This document shows positions 12,139-22,694 of a stretch of 64,000 bases of DNA, piece by piece; the stretch's first letter is position 1; each line of letters begins with the position of its first letter. A program made the position numbers and the translations under genes. Source of the DNA: CAXMQZ01 sp963719055 (GTDB taxonomy: Bacteria > Acidobacteriota > Thermoanaerobaculia > Multivoradales > JAHEKO01); contig CAVRAU010000023.1 of assembly GCA_963719055.1 (NCBI GenBank), positions 62,001 to 126,000 of the forward strand. The letters are read 5' to 3'. The notes beneath the pieces are model-generated. The model saw nothing but the letters and a program-made list of their open reading frames with translations, did not search any database and was not told where the DNA came from.

Positions 12139-13413
12139 GTGGATCGCTTTCACATCATCGGCCCCAATCGCCTCTCGGGGACCGTCCAGGCCGCCGGAGC
12201 CAAGAATGCCGCGTTGCCCGCCCTGGCCGCGAGTCTGCTCACCAGTGAGACCCTCGAGCTTTCCGGTCTGCCCCAGGTCCGGGACCTGCGCACCCTGAGA
12301 TCCCTTCTTCAACATCTGGGTGTCGAGAGTGAGGGCGAAGGGGACTCGCTTCTTCTGCGTCACACCGAGTCGCCACAGCTCGATGACGCCCCCTACGAGC
12401 TGGTCAAGACCATGCGAGCCAGCGTGCTCGTCCTTGGACCCCTGGTCGCCCGGCACGGCTCGGCTCGAGTCTCCCTGCCGGGAGGGTGTGCCATCGGAGT
12501 CCGGCCCATCGATCAGCATCTGGCGGGTCTGGAGGCCCTGGGCGCCGAGGTCCGCCTCGCACACGGCTATGTCACGGCTACCGCTCGACGGCTCCAGGGT
12601 GCCCGGTTCCGCTTTGCCGTCCCCACAGTCACCGGCACCGAGAATCTGCTCATGGCCGCTTGTCTCGCCAAGGGCACCACGGTGCTCGAGAACGTAGCTC
12701 GCGAACCCGAGATCATCGATCTGGCCTCGCTGCTCGGCAAGATGGGCGCCCGGATCCACGGGGCCGGCGAGGAGACCCTCGAGATCGAAGGGGTCGATCG
12801 CCTCGGCGGCGCCACTCACCGGGTGATCGCAGATCGCATCGAGGTCGGAACGTATCTCATGGCGGCCGCGATCACCCGCGGCGAGATCACGATCGAGGGG
12901 GCACGAGCGAGGGACCTGGCTCCTCTCCTGGAGAAGCTCGCCGAGACCGGCTGCGACCTCGAATCGGACGACCAGGGGATCCGACTCCGCGGTGTCGAGG
13001 AGCTGAGGCCTCGGGACATGGTCACCGCCCCTCATCCCGGATTTCCCACCGATCTTCAGGCCCAGTACATGGCTCTCATGACCCAGGCCACGGGTCCCTC
13101 GACGATTTGCGAGACGGTGTTCGAGAATCGTTTTCAGCATGTCCCCGAATTGGTCCGGATGGGTGCGGACATCCAGGTGGATGGCACCCTGGCGCGGGTC
13201 CGCGGTCCATCCCCCCTCTCCGCCGCCCGTGTCATGGCCACCGATCTGCGGGCCTCCGCAGGCCTGGTTCTGGCCGGCCTCGTAGCTTCCGGCGAGACGA
13301 GGGTCGACCGCATCTATCACCTCGACCGCGGGTACGAGCAGATGGAGGTGAAGCTGCGGGCCCTGGGTGCGCGAGTCGAGCGCGTGGCGGACAGGCCCGG
13401 GTCGCCACGGTGA
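12139..13413 (+). CDS. murA: UDP-N-acetylglucosamine 1-carboxyvinyltransferase
   Basis: MurA carries out the first committed step of peptidoglycan synthesis, adding enolpyruvate from PEP to UDP-GlcNAc in the cytoplasm. The 424-residue protein starts GTG and has the substrate motif GAKNAALP near the N-terminus, catalytic Cys117 in LPGGCAIGVRPID (so fosfomycin-sensitive chemistry is expected), and the conserved TAPHPGFPTD with the general-base aspartate. Two EPSP-synthase-type halves are recognisable. Its TGA shares a base with the ATG of the lytic transglycosylase gene (TGATG), so peptidoglycan synthesis and turnover genes are translationally coupled. Intact. Confidence 0.96.
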   Translation: MDRFHIIGPNRLSGTVQAAGAKNAALPALAASLLTSETLELSGLPQVRDLRTLRSLLQHLGVESEGEGDSLLLRHTESPQLDDAPYELVKTMRASVLVLGPLVARHGSARVSLPGGCAIGVRPIDQHLAGLEALGAEVRLAHGYVTATARRLQGARFRFAVPTVTGTENLLMAACLAKGTTVLENVAREPEIIDLASLLGKMGARIHGAGEETLEIEGVDRLGGATHRVIADRIEVGTYLMAAAITRGEITIEGARARDLAPLLEKLAETGCDLESDDQGIRLRGVEELRPRDMVTAPHPGFPTDLQAQYMALMTQATGPSTICETVFENRFQHVPELVRMGADIQVDGTLARVRGPSPLSAARVMATDLRASAGLVLAGLVASGETRVDRIYHLDRGYEQMEVKLRALGARVERVADRPGSPR

Positions 13414-15678
13414 TGCGATTCCCGTCGATTCTCGGCTTGGCGCTCTTGATGGGCGGCGCCGCTGATCCCCGACCCGAGTTGGTCGAACTGCATCTGAGTG
13501 GCCGGTTCGACCAAGCCTTGCAGCAGACCCAGCGCGTCCTCGAGGTGGATCCGGAGCAGGCTCGGGAGTGGGGTCTCGACTATCTCCAGGGCCATCTGCA
13601 GGAGCGATTGCAGGCAGCCAAGGAGTCCCCGATCTCTTTCGCCGATGCCATGACCTCCACGCCGCCGCTCGCCAGCCACGCCAGGTACCGTCTGGCCATC
13701 GACCGCTATCGCTCCGGCCAGCCCGAGGCGGCAGCGGGTCTGCTGGCCACCCTCCTCGCCAATGCGCCGCCTCCTTCGCTGGTACCCACGGCGGTGCGTT
13801 GGCTGACCGTCGCCCTCCACGAAGGCGGCGACTGCCAGCTTCTGAACAGGTGGCGAGACTGGCCTCTCGAGGCTGCCCAAGTCAGACAGCTGCAAGCTGT
13901 CATCATCGACTGCACCCTGGCAGCAGAGGAGACCGAGGAGGCGCTGGATCTGATGCGCTCTCTTCTGAATGAGAACCAAACCGACGAGACTGCGCGACGG
14001 GCGGCTTTGGGTCTCGCGACTCTGTCGCCGGCCGCGATCGATCCCCGAACCACGTTGCTTATCGGTCTGACCTTCTTTCAACATCGAGAATTCGAGCGCG
14101 CGATCCCGTTCCTGGTTGCCAGCCTCGAGGACTCCGAGGCCGCGACCCGAGATGTGCGCAAGGTGGATCGCGCCGACATTCTCTTCTCCCTGGCACGCAG
14201 CCACTACTGGCAAGGCCAGTTTGCGTCAGCGATACAGACCTTCACTCAAGCAGCGATGGAAGAGACCGAAAGCGACAAGACCGCTCGAGCCCTCTTCCAG
14301 CGGGGCCGGTCGCACGCCCTCCAAGGTGACTGGGACGCCGCGGTCGCGAGTTTCGCAGAAGCCGCCGCAGCGGCACCCAGGGATTCTTGGGCGGCGGCGG
14401 CACTGATTTCCGCCATGCGGCTCGAGTGGCGTCAGGGTCGTGAAGAGTCGGCTCTTGCCTTCTTCCAGCAGTTGCGTTCTCGCCGCAGCTGGCGGTCCAC
14501 GCTGGAGCGCGCCTCCCTATTCCTCGCCGTCTCGGATCTCATCCGCGGTCGGGCCGATCGAGCTGGGGACTGGCTCGATGTCGCCCGCCAGGCCCGCCGC
14601 CGAGATGGGCCCGAGATCTGGTACTGGCGGGGCCGTCTGGCCGAGCTCCAGAAGCAAGCCTGACGTTGCCGTTCGGCGCTACCTCGACCTCTTGACCAGC
14701 GATCCACTTCATCCACTCTCGCGGGCAGCACGTCGACGACTCGCGCAGCCGGAGTTGCGGCAGGCGGCAGAGGTCCGAGGGGCGGAGCTGTCTGCCTCGA
14801 ACCGGACCACCGACCTTTTGCAGGCTTGGCTTCTTCTGGCTCGCGACAGCCCTGCTGCCGTCCAGATCCAACAGGATCTCCAAGATCGGTGGCGGCGCAG
14901 CCCGCGCACCCGGCCCTATCTCGAAATGGCAGCCCGCGATCCACAGCAGTGGACCCTCTGGCGACAACCCGTTCGCCAACCCGAGGAGATCCTGCTCAAC
15001 CTGGGGATCGCCGAGACCATGTCACCCGCCGTCCGCCGTGCCTTTCCCCTGGCTGAGACGGATCTCGCCTTGGCGGGCAGTCGACTCCTCTCCGCCAGCG
15101 GTCTCCACCAGAGATCCCTGTACATGGCCGAGGTCGTCAGTCGCCGCCTCCCCAGCGGCCTACCCGATCAGTTTTTGCCTGGACCGTACCGTCGGCTGCT
15201 CTACCCCCGGCCCTACGAGTTCCACATCGAGCAACAGGCCAGTCGTTTCGGTGTCGACCCAGATCTGCTGACGGCGATCATTCGGGAGGAAAGTCGCTTC
15301 GACCCCATGGCCGTTTCCGGAGCCTCGGCCCGGGGGCTCTCCCAATTTGTCTGGTCGACAGCCCGACGCCTGGCGCGGAAGCTCGATTGGACGCAGATCG
15401 CGCCCACCGATCTGCACACACCGGAGGTCGCCATCACCTTGGGCGCCGCGTATCTTGCCGAGCTGTCACACCGCTTCGACGGCCGCACCGTCCAGGCTGT
15501 CGCCGCCTACAACGCCGGCGAGGATTTGGCGCGCCTCTGGCAGGCCTACTGTTTCAGCCAGGAACCGGAGGAGTACTTCAGCAAGGTCGGGTTTCGGCAG
15601 ACACGAGGCTATCTGGAAAAGGTCCTCGAGAGCCGTGCCCACTATGCGGAGATTTACTCGCAGCAGTCCGGACCCTAG
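13413..15678 (+). CDS. Soluble lytic murein transglycosylase with TPR-like superhelix, one frameshift
   Basis: The N-terminus (PSILGLALLMGGAADP) looks like a signal sequence for export to the periplasm. About 550 residues of helical repeats follow (for example ILFSLARSHYWQGQFASAI and ALFQRGRSHALQGDWDAAV), as in the Slt70 ring. The C-terminal SLT domain has the catalytic glutamate in IIREESRFDP and SGASARGLSQF, where most relatives have GLMQ, and AVAAYNAGE. The frame shifts near 14650: the first part stops at 14663 and the second continues KPDVAVRRYLDLL. Total about 754 residues. The enzyme cleaves glycan strands to 1,6-anhydro-muropeptides. The end overlaps the convergent SurA-domain gene by four bases. 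Confidence 0.88.
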
Positions 15679-16394
15679 TCCGCGGCGGACTCGACCGTAT
15701 CGACCAAGGGAGGAAGCGAGTCGAAATTGCTGTCGAAGTAGTCTTCGATATCGGCTTGCTGCAGCAACTCCATCGTCCACCGCTCCAGCTCCTCGTTCAT
15801 GCGCTGCTCGCGCAACAGAGTCCGAATGGCCTCGCGAACTTCCTCGACGGGGGGTACGGAGTCCCCTCTTTCTACCAGCTGCGGCACCAGGCTCTCGTCG
15901 TAGTACTTGCGGATATCGTCCAAGCCGACAAAGATCCGGGCTCCCAATCGCTCCTCCACATACACCCAGACCATCACCTGGCGGGCCAGAACCTGCCGGA
16001 CACCCTGTTCGTCCAAGCCCAGCTCTTCAATCGCGACCGCGAACTGCTCGGCACCACCCAGACGTTGCTCGAGCTTGTCGAACTCCTCGTCCACGACCTC
16101 GACCGGCACTTCGGCGAACCCGAATCGGTCGACCTCGTGAAACCGGAGCCTCTCCTCGATCAGAAAATCGAGAGCTCGACGCCGCACCGCTCGGTTGTCC
16201 TCATCCGACTCCGGCTGGATGATCCCGAAAGACAGGATCTGATCCACTTCCGATGCCAGAATGGGGTCGTCATCGACAACGGCGAGGATCCGGTCCACCG
16301 GATCGCGGTCCTGAGCAGGCAGGGAAGCCGTCACCGAAAGGCAGACAGCGGCGCCCAGGCTCAGTCGGGTAAGAAGGGACGGACGCAGCCTCAT
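15675..16394 (-). CDS. SurA N-terminal-domain periplasmic protein without PPIase domain
   Basis: A 239-residue protein with a signal peptide (LSLGAAVCLSVTASLPAQ then D). The mature part begins with a SurA-like start (DRILAVVDDDPILASEVDQIL) and is followed by helices with the SurA_N pattern (ALDFLIEERLRFHEV). It ends before any parvulin domain: no GxHL/F-type PPIase motif is present. It probably acts as a periplasmic chaperone for outer-membrane proteins. The region after residue 140 is highly charged and may be the C-terminal helix that packs onto SurA_N. It is divergent from the NAD synthesis genes. Confidence 0.72.
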   Translation of the reverse strand: MRLRPSLLTRLSLGAAVCLSVTASLPAQDRDPVDRILAVVDDDPILASEVDQILSFGIIQPESDEDNRAVRRRALDFLIEERLRFHEVDRFGFAEVPVEVVDEEFDKLEQRLGGAEQFAVAIEELGLDEQGVRQVLARQVMVWVYVEERLGARIFVGLDDIRKYYDESLVPQLVERGDSVPPVEEVREAIRTLLREQRMNEELERWTMELLQQADIEDYFDSNFDSLPPLVDTVESAAD

Positions 16395-16437
16395 GGGAGC
16401 GGCATGCTAGCATAGCCCTCGACCGCGAAAGAGAACC

Positions 16438-17264
16438 ATGGCAACGCACCTGACCGTCGGCTTGGCGCAGATCGACTGCCGCCTCGGTGCGGTCGAAGCA
16501 AACCTGGAGCGCCACCTCGAGTGGATCGCCAAGGCTCGGGAGCGGCAGGTGGAGCTGCTACTCTTTCCCGAGCTCTCCCTGACCGGCTACCGTCTTCTCC
16601 ACCTGACCAGCCGGGTTGCCATGCGGCCCGACGAGTCGCCGATCATTCAGCGCCTGCTGGAGGCCGCCGGCGACATGTCGGTCGTGGTCGGCCTGGTCGA
16701 GGAAGGCCGCGAAGGCTTCCTCTACAACAGCGCGGTTCTCCTCCATCGAGGCGAGATCGCCCATGTCCACCGCAAGCTCTACCTGCCCACCTACGGCATT
16801 TTTCAGGAGGGCCGGTTCTTTGGCCAGGGCGAGCGTCTCGATCTCGCCCCCGTCAATGGTCAAGTCCTGGGCTTGTTGATCTGCGAGGATCTCTGGCATC
16901 CCCATCTCGCCCGGCGGCTGGCCATCGCCGGCGGCAAGCTGCTGGCCGTCTTGTCGGCCGGCCCGGGCCGAGTCGGGTCGGCGACAAGCTGGAGAGTCAG
17001 GACACGTGGGAGTGCCTCACCCGCTCGACCGCGCTGGTCAACACCTGCTGGCTGGTCTACTGCAATCGCGTCGGCTGGGAGGAGGGCTCCTTCTACACCG
17101 GCGGCAGCCACATCGTCCGCCCCGATGGCCAGATCCTGATGCGAGCCGCCTTCTTTGAAGAGGACCTGCTGGTCGCCCGGCTCGATCTGCGCGAAGTGGA
17201 TCGTCTGCGCTGGCGCCTGCCGCTGCTGCAGTCGCACCGCCGGGATATCGAGGGGCTCAAATGA
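16438..17264 (+). CDS. Carbon-nitrogen hydrolase (glutaminase-type subunit) preceding NAD synthetase, one frameshift
   Basis: This nitrilase-superfamily protein has the Glu-Lys-Cys triad: E in LLFPELSLTGY, K in HVHRKLYLPTYG and C in LLICEDLWHP. YNSAVL and TYGIFQEGR are typical of the glutaminase domain of glutamine-dependent NAD synthetases. The frame breaks near 16965-16985; the second half (TWECLTRSTALVNTCWLVYCNRVG) matches the family and ends at 17264. Repaired length is about 275 residues. Its TGA overlaps the nadE ATG (ATGA), so two separate polypeptides are made. It probably hydrolyses glutamine and passes ammonia to NadE. An independent amidase remains possible but the coupling argues against it. 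Confidence 0.8.
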
Positions 17265-18105
17265 GCGCCAAAGATCGGGTGCCGAGAGAAACTGCAGGCT
17301 CAACGCGCGAGCTGGCCGTCCAGGCTCTGGTGACCTTCATCAAGGACGCCGTCGAGACCACCCACTCGGAAGGCGTCGTCGTCGGACTGAGCGGCGGGGT
17401 CGATTCGGCCCTGTCGGCCGCTCTGGCGGTCGGCGCTCTGGGCCCCGAGCGCGTCCACGCCTTCATGCTGCCCCACCGGACCTCGAGTCCCGACTCCGTG
17501 ACCGACGCGCGAGCCGTGGCCGACGGCTCTCGGTCTCGACGACCTACAGCATCGACATCTCGCCCATGGTCGACGCCTACTTCGACAAGTACGAGTCCGA
17601 CGCGGATCAAGGTCCGTCTCGGCAACAAGATGGCCCGCGAGCGCATGTCCATTCTCTTCGATCAGGCGAAGAAGCTCCGCAGCCTGGTGCTCGGCACTTC
17701 GAACAAGACCGAGATCCTGCTCGGCTACTCGACGATCTTCGGCGACAACGCCAGCTCCATCAACCCGCTCGGCGACCTCTACAAGCAGCAGGTCTGGCAG
17801 CTGGCCACCTATCTGGATCTACCGGCTCGGATCGTGGACAAGAAGCCCTCCGCCGATCTCTGGCCGGGACAGACCGACGAAGACGAGCTCGGCTTCGACT
17901 ACCCGACGGCCGATGAGGTGCTCTATCTGATGTTCAACTTCGGGCTCTCCGACGAGGAGGTCATCGCGCTGGACTACCCCGAAGACGGTGGTGCGCCGGA
18001 TCGTCACGCCTCGAAGAGAACAACCGCTTCAAACGCCGACTGATGCTCATCGCCCGGCTCTCGGACAGCGCCATCAATCTGGACCGCGAGATCCCTCGCG
18101 ACTGA
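17261..18105 (+). CDS. nadE: NAD synthetase, stand-alone synthetase domain, about four frameshifts
   Basis: NadE adenylates deamido-NAD and amidates it with ammonia. The ATP-PP-loop is VVVGLSGGVDSALSAAL; LVLGTSNKTEILLGYSTIFGD, INPLGDLYKQQV and KPSADLWPGQTDEDELG are the expected substrate-binding blocks. Frame changes near 17525 and 17610 bracket a stretch reading SIDISPMVDAYFDKY in another frame. Two more near 17985 and 18003 restore the C-terminus FKRRLMLIARLSD and the TGA at 18103-18105; otherwise the frame ends wrongly at 18043. Repaired length is about 281 residues, the size of an ammonia-type NadE. It follows the glutaminase-like gene with a four-base overlap. Confidence 0.83.
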
Positions 18106-18111
18106 CCGGGA

Positions 18112-18798
18112 ATGCCCGGCAAACTCATCGTCGTCGCGACACCTATCGGCAACCTCGAGGACCTGTCCTCGAGGGCAGCGCAGACGCTTCGCGAAGTCGA
18201 TCTGGTCGCCTGCGAGGACACGCGGCGGACCGGTCGGCTGCTGGCCCATCTGGGAACCAAGCGGCCGCTGCTCTCGCTCCACGAGCACAACGAGCGCCAG
18301 CGGGTGCCCAAGCTGATCGAGGCCATGCAGGGCGGCAGCGATGTGGCCCTGGTCTCGGACGCGGGTACGCCCCTCCTCTCCGATCCCGGATACGTTCTGA
18401 TCCGGGAGTGCCTGGAACAGGGTCTGGAGGTTTGCCACCTTCCCGGGCCGTCGGCGGTGGTTACCGCCCTGGTTCAATCCGGGCTGCCACCCTACCCGTT
18501 CACCTTCGCCGGGTTTCCCCCTCCCAAGAGCGGCAAGCGCCGTCGCTTCTTCGGTCGCTTCGCAGACCTCGACCACACCTTGATCCTGTTCGAGTCTCCG
18601 CACCGGATCCTGGCGAGCCTGGACGATCTGCTGGCAGTCCTCGGCGACCGACCCGCCGCAGTCGGCCGAGAGCTCACCAAGCTCCATGAGGAGACCCTGC
18701 GGGGTCGGCTCTCCGAGATCCGCCACGATCTTGGAGAGCGCACCGCGATCAAAGGCGAGCTCACCCTGGTCATCGGTGCCGCCGACCGAAAGGGCTGA
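18112..18798 (+). CDS. rsmI: 16S rRNA (cytidine1402-2'-O)-methyltransferase
   Basis: A 228-residue tetrapyrrole-methylase-fold enzyme that 2'-O-methylates C1402 in the ribosomal P site. Diagnostic motifs are VVATPIGNLEDLSSRA at the N-terminus, ACEDTRRTGRLL, SLHEHNE, ALVSDAGTPLLSDPG, LPGPSAVVTALVQSG and FFESPHR-like LFESPHRIL. Somewhat shorter than E. coli RsmI because the C-terminal extension is missing. It begins six bases after the corrected nadE stop and is probably co-transcribed. RsmH, which methylates the same nucleotide on N4, is encoded in the dcw cluster of this window. Confidence 0.95.
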   Translation: MPGKLIVVATPIGNLEDLSSRAAQTLREVDLVACEDTRRTGRLLAHLGTKRPLLSLHEHNERQRVPKLIEAMQGGSDVALVSDAGTPLLSDPGYVLIRECLEQGLEVCHLPGPSAVVTALVQSGLPPYPFTFAGFPPPKSGKRRRFFGRFADLDHTLILFESPHRILASLDDLLAVLGDRPAAVGRELTKLHEETLRGRLSEIRHDLGERTAIKGELTLVIGAADRKG

Positions 18799-18810
18799 CC
18801 CTCCGAACCC

Positions 18811-19828
18811 ATGACCGCCCCAGGCAGAGCCCTTTTCTGGACCTACGACGCCGAAGAGCCATCCTTCCGTCATCGGATGCTCACGACTCGCGATGTCCTG
18901 GCCAGTAGAGGCTGGCAGTGTGATGTCGAGACCCTCCCCAAAGGACACTACCTGAGACGCGTGCTGGCACGCCGCGACTCCCTGCGCTCGGCAGACGTCG
19001 TCCTTCTGCATCGCATAAAGCTGACCCCTGTCGAGTTCATTCCACTGCGACGGCTCTGCCGGTCCCTGGTTTTCGATGTGGACGATGCCATCTACTACCG
19101 ACGCCCGAGAAACCTCGGCGATCCACCGGACAAATCCTGGTTTCGCCAGTATAAATTCGCGCGCACGTGTGCCATCTCCGACCTGGTGATGGCCGGCAAT
19201 GAGTGTCTGGCTGAGCGGGCTCGCCGGTCGGCTCCCTGGGTGGAGATCGTCCCGACTCCAGTCGATCTCGAACCCTATGAGACCTTGACGGCCACGAGAA
19301 ACCCCGCCACCCTGGTCTGGATCGGTCTGCCGGAGAACCTCCCTTACCTCGAGCTGATCAGGGGTGTCGTGGCTCAGCTGGCAGCTGGCGGAGCCCGACC
19401 TGAAGCTCAGGATCGTCTCCGCCGAGTTTCCCGACTGGTCCGAGGTTCCCATCGAAAGAGTCCAGTGGTCGCTGGCGACGGAGGCCGCCAGCTTGAGCTC
19501 CGCCGGCATCGGCATCATGCCTCTCACCGACGACGAATGGACTCACGGCAAGTGTGCTTTCAAGTTGCTGCAATACATGGCTGCCCGACTGCCCTGCGTC
19601 GGCTCGGCAGTCGGTGCCAATCTGGAGGTCGTCCAGCACGGGCAGACCGGCTTGCTCGCCTCCGACCCCACCGAATGGGCCAGCGCTCTGCGGGAGCTTC
19701 TGAGCGACCCCGGCAGGGCCTCTGAGATGGGGCGTGCCGGGAGGGAGCGGGTGCGTGAGCACTACGACATTCGCGTCGTCTCCGCCCACGCTGCAGACCT
19801 CGTGGAAGAGCTGACGGGCCGTCTATAG
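18811..19828 (+). CDS. Glycosyltransferase, probable GT4 type, one frameshift
   Basis: About 339 residues after repair. The N-terminal half has a Rossmann-like pattern (ALFWTYDAEEPSFRHRM, ADVVLLHRIKL, VFDVDDAIYY). The C-terminal half has the GT-B donor-site features GIGIMPLTDDEW, CAFKLLQYMAARLPCV, a serine/glycine step, and GLLASDPTEWASAL followed by a closing helix with REHYD. The frame shifts near 19385-19400. GT4 enzymes move sugars from nucleotide-sugar donors to lipids, glycans or proteins; the acceptor here is unknown. It converges on the asparagine-synthase gene with a six-base overlap, and such pairs are common in surface glycan loci. Confidence 0.75.
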
Positions 19829-21573
19829 CCTGTAGCCGGATTGAAGAAGCCAGCGGTCCAATGCCAGCAGCGTCCAGGACTGCTCGTTGGTGAAGTGCGC
19901 GAATCTCGGTTGGCGGACGATTCCTGCTTCGGCAAGACGATCCAGAGCCGCACTCAGCAGGTGGGGCTGCTGCCGCAGCCAGTCGCGAATCGGTAGATTG
20001 AAGCCCCGTTTGGGTCGGTCGAACAAACCGCTGGGAATTCTGGGCTCCATCAAGCTCCGGACGATCAGCTTGCCACGTCCCCCCTGCACGTCTCGCAGCA
20101 GGCTAGTGTCCAGGGAAAGGGCCCACTCCACCAGCTTGTGATCCAGCAGCGGCGGCCGGACCTCGAGAGAGTGGGCCATGCTGGCTCGATCCACTTTGGT
20201 CAACAGGTCTCCAGGCAGATAAGTGTGGAGATCGGCCCACTGCAGGCGCTTCAAGGGCTCCAGATCCTCTCGCCAGTACCGCCGAAAGTGCCACAGATCG
20301 TCGTAGTCGACCTCGGCCAGGGCCGGGCCCAGGAGCAGGGCCTTCTGTTGCGGCGTAAAAGGACCCAGGAAAGAAGCGTACTTCTCGAGACCGGTCGACG
20401 AGCGGCGTTGACTGGAGCGTCCCCCATCCGAGAAAGACGGCAGCGAATGGGCCAAGAACCGGTGAAAGAGGTTCGGCCTCAGCGTCAGCCACTTGCTGTA
20501 CCACTGGTAACCGCAGAACAGCTCATCACCGCCTTCGCCGCTCAGGGCGACGACGGCGTGTTGGCGGGCCAGCCTCGAGACCAGATACGTCGCCCACGAG
20601 CTACTGTCTCCAAAGGGCTCATCGAAGACCCGCGGCACGACATCGAGAGCCTCATCGAGATCGATGGAGGCCGCGATCTCCTCGTGGTGCTCGGTACCGA
20701 AGTGCGTCGCCACCTGGCGAGCCACCGGGGCTTCGTCCCGGCGCTTGATGTCCGAGCCCAGAGTCACCGTGCGCGGTTTGTCCAGATGCGCCGCTACCGT
20801 AGTGGAGTCGATACCCCCGCTCAGGAAGACAGCCACCGGCACATCGGCCAGAGTATGCGCCGGCACGATCTCCTCGAGATGAGCCCCCAGGCCGGCCACG
20901 GCTTCATCGAAATCGGTCACCTCCACTCGCGTGGAAGGGCTCCAGTAGCGCTCGATCTCGAGCGAGCCATCCCAACGGAGCGTGTGACCCGGTGGCAGAT
21001 TGTGGATTCCCGCTGAACGCGGTCTTGGGCTCGGGTACATACTTGTAGGTCAGATAGTCGCGCAGCGCCAGCCGGTCGATGCTGGGCCGGCCGAGCTCGA
21101 GTAGAGCCTTGATCTCTGATGCAAAGGCGATCCCATCGGGGATCTCCCGATAGTAGAAGGGCTTCATTCCCGACGCGGTCTCGGGCTGCGAAGAGCGTGC
21201 GCTTCTCGGAATCCCAGACGGCGAATGCAAACATCCCACGCAGCATCTCCAGACATCTTTCGCCATGCCTGGCATAGAGATGGAGCAGGACCTCGGTATC
21301 GCCATCGGATCGAAAGGGTCCGGGAAGTTGCTCGCGAAGCTGGCGGAAATTGTAGATTTCGCCGTTGTAGGTGAGAGTGAGAGAGCCCAGGGTCATGGGC
21401 TGGTTGCCGGCGGCCGACAGGTCGAGAATCGCCAGCCGGGTGTGGCCGAGCTCGGCATCTCGAGATCGCCAGACATCGTGGAAGTCCGGTCCCCGGTGAG
21501 TCAGCGACCGCGTCATGCGCTCGATCGCGTCGGGCTCGGGAGGGGCCCCTATGATGCCGCAGATCCCGCACAT
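19823..21573 (-). CDS. asnB: Glutamine-hydrolysing asparagine synthase family protein, two frameshifts
   Basis: The start is fixed at ATG 21571-21573 because the next residue, Cys2 of MCGICGIIG, must be the N-terminal nucleophile of the class II glutaminase. HRGPD, LAILDLS, YNGEIYN and DGDTEVLL belong to that domain. The synthetase domain has the PP-loop VAVFLSGGIDSTTVAAHL, SGEGGDELFCGY and DRASMAHSLEVRPPLLD. Breaks lie near 21175 (RDRVG to MKPFYY) and near 21015 (PKTAF to GIHNLPPGH). Length is about 583 residues. It either makes asparagine or, as do several AsnB-like proteins beside glycosyltransferases, amidates a surface polymer; the sequence cannot separate these. The start lies 25 bases inside the 3' end of mnmA. 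Confidence 0.85.
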
Positions 21574-22694
21574 GACGCTATCTCGAGTCCTCGTCTCGGC
21601 CGCCTGATCCAACAGCCGCCGAGCACCTGGGTTTGCTGATAGAAGACCGCCGCCTGCCCAGGCGTCACACCCAGCTGCGGGTTCTCGAAGTCCACTTCCA
21701 CTCGACCGTTGTCGAGAGGTCGGATCCGGGACCTGACCCCTGCATGGCGGGAGCGGATCTTGACTGTCGCGGTCAGCTCACCGTCGGGTGGCTGGCCTAT
21801 CCAGTGGGTCCTCTCTCCTGAGAGACCCCTGGCTTCCAGCTCCTTCTCGCTGCCGACGATTACCCGGTTCGCGGCCGGCTCGACACCCAGGACATAGAGC
21901 TTCTCCGGGGCCGCCAACCCCAAGCCGCGTCGTTGGCCGACCGTATAGCGATAGTAGGGCTGGCCTTCACCCAATTCGTGCCCCTCACGGTCGACGACCT
22001 GGCTGGCTACCGGGGGCGCATGTCGCGAGTACCGTTCGGGGAACTCCGCCAAGCGTTCCTCGACGAATTCACGCACGCCGGTGGAGACAAAACAGATCTC
22101 CATGCTTTCCGGCTTCTCACACACCACCAATGCGGCCTCTCGCGCCAGGTCTCGAACGGCTCCCTTGCTCATCTCTCCCAACGGAAACCGAGTCGCGGCC
22201 AGCTGCTTCTGGGTCAATTCAAAGAGGTAGTAGCTCTGGTCCTTGCTCTCATCCAGCGCCTTGTGGAGCTGCCAACCGTCGGCGCTCGACACGATCCGAG
22301 CATAGTGACCGGTGGCCATCCGGTCGGCTCCGAGCTGCCGGGCTCGGTCGAGAAAGAGATCGAACTTGATCCACGAGTTACAGCGAATACAGGGGCTGGG
22401 GGTCCGGCCCTGAAGATAGTCCTCGACAAACGGATCCACCACCTGTTGGGCAAACTCTTCGTCCATCCGCAGCGTGTAGTGGGGGATTCCGCATTGTTGC
22501 GCGACCCGTTTGGCATCGCCCAGATCGAGAGCGCCACAGCACCGGCCATGGGTCTCCTCCTGCGAACGATCCCACAGCAACATGGACAGCCCGATCACCG
22601 TCTCGCCGCGCTGGGCCAGAAGCCAGGCGGTGACGGATGAATCCAGGCCACCGCTCATGGCCACGGCCGTCATTTCGGGTGGATCCAGGCTCAT
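21549..22694 (-). CDS. mnmA: tRNA-specific 2-thiouridylase
   Basis: MnmA makes 2-thiouridine at tRNA wobble position 34 using persulfide sulfur. The 381-residue protein has the PP-loop AVAMSGGLDSSVTAWLL, the active-site PSPCIRCNSWIKFD with the first catalytic Cys, ATGHYARI, DQSYYLFELTQKQL, the second catalytic Cys in SMEICFV, and YYRYTVGQRRGLG. The last 19 residues after VLGGCWI do not look like the family and run into asnB, so an indel near the end is possible. The ATG overlaps the nifS stop by four bases, which links the sulfur donor and the thiolase. Confidence 0.94.
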   Translation of the reverse strand: MSLDPPEMTAVAMSGGLDSSVTAWLLAQRGETVIGLSMLLWDRSQEETHGRCCGALDLGDAKRVAQQCGIPHYTLRMDEEFAQQVVDPFVEDYLQGRTPSPCIRCNSWIKFDLFLDRARQLGADRMATGHYARIVSSADGWQLHKALDESKDQSYYLFELTQKQLAATRFPLGEMSKGAVRDLAREAALVVCEKPESMEICFVSTGVREFVEERLAEFPERYSRHAPPVASQVVDREGHELGEGQPYYRYTVGQRRGLGLAAPEKLYVLGVEPAANRVIVGSEKELEARGLSGERTHWIGQPPDGELTATVKIRSRHAGVRSRIRPLDNGRVEVDFENPQLGVTPGQAAVFYQQTQVLGGCWIRRPRRGLEIASCAGSAAS

